DNA of 64,000 nt from Diospyros lotus (taxonomy: Eukaryota; Streptophyta; Magnoliopsida; Ericales; Ebenaceae). The first letter of the stretch is position 1. Every line of letters begins with the position of its first letter. The notes below the pieces were generated by a model. It was not told the origin of the DNA and did not search any database. It worked only from the letters and a program-made list of their open reading frames with translations. The position numbers were made by a program, and so were the translations under genes. This document shows positions 59,876 through 64,000 of this stretch, piece after piece. The DNA lies in NCBI RefSeq assembly GCF_014633365.1, contig NC_068346.1:12793030-12857029 (forward strand), read 5' to 3'.

Positions 59876-60438
59876 GAAATCAACCTTAGAGTAGGCAATG
59901 GAGTAAGAGTTAATCCATTAGTTATAAGAACTTCTTTTGTACTTTTACCTTCTAGGCATGTATTAAGACTTAAAGACAGTTTATGTGTACCTAATGTCAT
60001 TCAAAATGTAGTGTCCATTCCAAGATTAGTGAAAGATAATTATGAATTCTCTTTTGTGGACAATATGTGTAAGATTCATTTTGGAAATGAATGTGTTAGC
60101 ATGGGTATTCTTGGGAATGGTCTTTATATTCATGAATTGCATGAGAGTATGAGAGAAAAAAAATGTAAATGTTACAACCATTGGGAGTTGGAAGCATTCT
60201 CGTGATGACGGTGTTGATCCTAAACAATTATGGCACCTAAGACTGGGCCACATTAATGAGAGGAGGATTACTGAGTTGGCTAAACATGGATTTATTGATC
60301 GAGTGTGCTCTGAACTCAGGCCGACTTGCAAGTCCTACCTTCTTGGGAAGATGGCCAAGTTGCCCTTTGTTGGACAAAATGGGAGGGCCAGTGAATTGTT
60401 GGGATTAATCCACATAGATATTTGTGGATTGATAAATT
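59876..60438 (+). pseudogene. Copia pre-integrase fragment
   Basis: A piece of a different copia polyprotein on the plus strand. It contains the post-protease region (VNPLVIRTSFV, then DSLCVPNVIQNVVSIPRLVKDNYEFSF), then the pre-integrase motif LWHLRLGHINERR..CKSYLLGKMAKLPFVGQ with H and C ligands, and the integrase start ELLGLIHIDICG. It is cut on the left by the LTR ending at 59875 and on the right by an LTR starting TGTTAG at 60439, in the middle of the integrase. A frame change lies near 60195. Confidence 0.85.
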
Positions 60439-61054
60439 TGTTAGATTAAAAGGGTGGTGAATTAAACTTTTTCACCCTTTTTAAAACTTGAATCTAAATA
60501 AAAGAATTTGAAATAAGAATGCAAGAAAAGAAATACTACAGACACTAGATTTAAAGTCATTTAGCCACAAACCTTAGTCCACTACCTTGGTTCACAACCA
60601 AGGATTTGGCAAACACACAAAGTGTATTTTACCATACCTTGTAACTTTTCACAAGATCAGTTACTTAATCTTTATAGTTGACTTTTTCAAACAATGCTTA
60701 GCCACAACCATTGCCTTTCAAAAGATAAGGCGTAACCTTTACAAGTTTGAAATGACTTCTCAAAAGAAAAATATAATATAAAATAGTATGCACTAAATTT
60801 TCCCCTTGAAAGAGAGTTACAAGATTTGAATGTAAAATACTCACTTTGAAAAATCTCACTGAAGGATAATATATATAGCTCGTGAGATGAAGAAAGCTTT
60901 CGAAAAACTTTTTGAATGCTCGAGCAAGCTTTTGCAATCGGTTCTTGAATGTGTGTTCAGTTCTTCTTTACTTCTTCAGTTAACTTCTTCTCTTATTTAA
61001 TTGAGTGACAACTGTCACTTTTTGTCTCTATGAGTATTAAACAACCGATATAAA
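60439..61054 (+). mobile_element. LTR of the TGTTAG / GGGTG family, copy 2
   Basis: Starts TGTTAGATTAAAAGGGTGGTG and matches 21849-22470 block for block. It was inserted into the copia fragment to its left, and is itself cut at 61054 by the next LTR. Confidence 0.65.
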
Positions 61055-62575
61055 TGTTAGAAAATTATAATCTGATCATACGCAGCAGAAACAAAAATCT
61101 GATTTTATAGGTATCACGTTTTCCAAATCTTACAGTTTAAATCGAAGACATAAGCAAAAAATACCTTTGAAACGAAATCTAATTTCATTACTGATAACCC
61201 GCAGTATATCTCCCATGCCTGAGATCCCGAGTTGGTTTACCCGAAATCTCCAAGACTCCAAGAGACTTCAGGAGAAAAGGATACGAAAATTTTCTCTAAA
61301 ATTTTCGTCCGATTTTGATTCAACCAAAAATGAGATCTCCTGGGATTCAGGGTTTAATGGTCTATTTATAGGCAAAACCTAAAAATCCTAAGTGATGTTT
61401 GATCGAGCTTTATGTGCTAGCAAAAAGCCCAATCCAACTTAATAATTAAATAAATAATCATATTAATTATCCTTATTTATCTAATAAATAATTACACTTA
61501 TAATTAGTAGTTCTATAATTACTAATTTGTCATTTCTCTCTTTAAAACGATTTCTTATTGGGTGGGACTTTTTGAATTCATAATTAAATTGGCAACGAGA
61601 ATTAATCAATTATTAATTCTCGTAAATCATGAGTAACATCTAGTAATATATCATGATTACTCAATTTAAGGTAAAGCGGATAATGCGAACCTTATACTAT
61701 GATGCCATGCAATACAGTTCATCTATCATCCTATATCCTGACAAGATATGATGAGATCATAATCAGTAGGTCAAATCTCTTAATCTCGTCATATGACCAA
61801 ATCTAATAATCCTACTTGATTAATATGACACAATTTCTATGGAATACACATTCCATCGTCATATTATCTCGGCCAATGAGTTATCGTCAAGTGATTACTG
61901 GATTGCATAGGATATCCTCCTCGAATATCTCAAGGTGATAGATTTCATGTCTGATGCAAACATACCCCACGTGTCACTTAACTAGACACATAAATACATA
62001 TGGTCATCCCTGATTAGAACAACGATATAATATCGTTGATATCTTAATTCACCAACACAAAGATATCCATGTCATCTTTGGTCTAAGGATTAGTTGCAAA
62101 TTCGTAGTTAACATTGAATTATTGACCCGTGAGATAAAACCCATGTGATTCAATGTTAACAGTCTTATTCAGTGAACTCGTTTCTTTAACGATCACTCAC
62201 TAATTTTCCTTTTATATCTTATACAAAATGGCATGAGACTCACCAACCTTATTTTTCAGTATCTAATACTGAACAAGGAGGAAGACGATGTGCTGGCTTT
62301 TGCGAGTTGCTAATACCTAGACTGGGAACTCTATGGCCAGAAATATGTTTATAATATAACGAACTGTGGATTATCCATCATCCATATTTTTAACACTTAA
62401 GAATGGTATCCACTCCTTATTATACAAAATGATATATATGTATATTTATATGTTTAATTTAAACCGTATTGTAATTTAAATAAAACATAAACTTGTCATT
62501 AAATAGAATTTAAAGAGTTACAAGATCAAACCCCATTGTGTCACTAGAACTGGTCGTAATCGCATATATCTAACA
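61055..62575 (-). mobile_element. Copia 3' LTR, 1521 bp
   Basis: TGTTAGATATATGCG at 62575 (minus) to TTCTAACA at 61055, inverted 6-bp ends. A polypurine tract (AGTGGGAGAT, minus) lies at 62576-62585. Flank at the exit side is ATAAA (61050-61054). An AGTATCTAATACTGAA block relates it to the LTRs at 2640-4350 and 33650-34528. Confidence 0.8.
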
Positions 62576-62594
62576 ATCTCCCACTAGCACTAAA

Positions 62595-62789
62595 ACAATT
62601 CTGAATGATATCTCATACCCCACCTATCTAGATGAAAATCTAGTTGTTTTTGGTTTATGACCTTAGTTAATGGATCTAGTGCATTCTCTTATGTATCTAC
62701 TCTCTGTGCACTAACATCTCATCTATCAACGATCTCTCGAATAAGGTGGAAGCGTCTCTCAATGTGTTTGGACTTTTGATGAGACCTCG
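62595..62789 (-). pseudogene. Copia RNase H C-terminus
   Basis: Minus strand: HQKSKHIERRFHLIREIVDR, then VSAQRVDT, ENALDPLTKVINQKQLDFHL and DRWGMRYHSEL, the usual end of copia polyproteins. Two in-frame stops. It leads through the polypurine tract into the LTR at 61055-62575, and its upstream part is cut off by the LTR that starts at 62790. Confidence 0.85.
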
Positions 62790-64000
62790 TGTGGCGCCCC
62801 CGATCCCACATTCGGGGTGCCACCGTAACTCACGGTTGCAACCACGATAATTGAACAAATTTGAATGTTGGATATGCTCTACAAGTTAGGACGCCCTGGG
62901 TAGGATCTAGGTTTTACCACATTTGCTTATCCAAAAGATCGGGTCCCATGAATAACATAGGCAGTGGAGGGAAACTGTGTCTTTACCGAGCTATACATTT
63001 ACAAGGCTTTGGGGTGGAAGTTTAATTTTTTGCAATAAAATTATTTGTCCAACGAAATACTATAAGTTTAACATATCGTCCGTCTCACACAAATATATTA
63101 CAAACCAAGAAAATAAAATAGTTGTAAAACTTGCAGTACAACAAAAGTCTTTTTACGGCTGGTCAACCACATCCACTGAAGAACTGTCCACTACCATTGC
63201 TTTCCCTCTACTAGGGCATGAGTCATCTGTAGTTATTTATAAATGGTGAGTCCAGGGACTCAGTAAAGGAAATATTTAAACATAGCAAATTGTAAATCAT
63301 AACAAACATAGATAAATATGAATGTAGGCCCATCCATCTCACCCCTCTCGGACTCTTAGTGGCCCCTTATGATTTTCTATGAACCCTAACACGAGCTTTG
63401 TCTCCTCCAAATAAAAATCCATAGCCTTAAGTTATGTTGCACGGAAACACCTAATAGGAGCCATTTTCCCGTTTTTGAAACGTTTCCGAAATGTTTCCTA
63501 TTCCGTTTTGGACCATATTTATGCTTATTTTTTTAGAAGAATATCCATTTCTACGTTTCCGTTTCCTATCAAAAATGTTTCCCATTCCCGTTTCCATTTC
63601 CGTGCAACATAGGCCTCAAGCTTAGGCACTCTCCTATTATCATATACAAATCATAACAAAAACAATTAGCACAGAAAACATATTAAACCCTTACAAATTT
63701 TGTTGCCTAACATTGAGATAGCCCTTTAGGAAAGATTTATCTACAGCGTTAAAATCACTGATATTATTCCTCAAGATTGCTCTAACAAAAATTAAACATA
63801 ATTCAACAAAATGAAATATTACTAAAATCAACATCCATCAAACTTCAAATATTTTTCTCTTACCTCAAAGCTCTGGTTCTTTATTAAACTCACACGGCTT
63901 TTTCTAATCTCTTCTTACCTTCTTCCAACTTATACAGATAAATTTCTAAAACCCCTAACTACAACTTATTCCTCAATTTACATAAATTCTAGCCTGAGCC
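62790..64000. mobile_element. LTR element running off the right edge
   Basis: Starts TGTGGCGCCCCCGATCCC at 62790, directly inside the copia RNase H frame. It has the same layout as the LTR at 25010 (GC-rich start, GGTGCCAC, later GAGTCCAGGGACTCAGTAAAGG). The right end is outside the window, so whether it is a solo LTR or a full element is unknown. It holds a MITE at 63432-63612. Confidence 0.55.
63432..63612. mobile_element. hAT-type MITE, 181 bp
   Basis: TIRs TTATGTTGCACGGAAA and, inverted, TTTCCGTGCAACATAG. Flanks GCCTTAAG (63424-63431) and GCCTCAAG (63613-63620) form an 8-bp duplication with one mismatch. The interior is made of GTTTCC / GGAAAC phrases. No coding content. Confidence 0.75.

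Overview
This window is AT-rich, intron-bearing nuclear DNA of a flowering plant, most likely a eudicot. The evidence is a spliced GT14 glycosyltransferase gene, two small plant-type genes, an Au-type SINE, and dense plant transposon remains (Ty1-copia, Ty3-gypsy, RTE LINE, hAT). I see no rRNA operon, CRISPR array or bacterial gene. The species cannot be named from the sequence alone.

Layout. 1-6150: LTR debris, with a 5S-rRNA-like segment at the left edge, two related copia-type LTRs, and a broken Ty3-gypsy gag-protease fragment with a primer-binding site. 6600-16600: one four-exon minus-strand gene of the GlcAT14 (core-2/I-branching, GT14) family. Its first intron is 7.6 kb and holds a SINE and an RTE LINE tail; its last intron appears to be GC-AG. 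16600-36720: gene-free repeat land with a decayed gypsy gag, a copia RNase H segment present three times in tandem and split by a 2.3 kb solo LTR, a stacked LTR array, and non-autonomous DNA elements. 37900-42130: two same-strand single-exon paralogues of about 158 codons, each with one C-terminal membrane segment, function unknown to me. 42600-64000: a young transposon cluster.

The clearest structure is a pair of nearly identical Ac-type hAT elements in opposite orientation, 44391-47625 (+) and 55335-58616 (-). They share 11-bp terminal inverted repeats and have different perfect 8-bp target duplications, so they inserted independently. Copy 1 has an uninterrupted 674-residue transposase; copy 2 has a nonsense codon inside its BED zinc finger. 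Between them lie a long-TIR MITE, a much older hAT relic and a degraded copia element that keeps only its 3' LTR. Right of copy 2 comes a chain of LTR elements inserted into each other.

The host genes show no sign of working together: a Golgi-type arabinogalactan glucuronosyltransferase and a tandem pair of small membrane proteins. Splice sites and element ends were placed by reading the sequence by eye; no alignment was run. The transposase frame of copy 1 and the two small genes are the most certain coding calls. The GT14 exon chain is well supported because phases match at all three junctions. Ages and family names of the decayed LTR pieces are inference.
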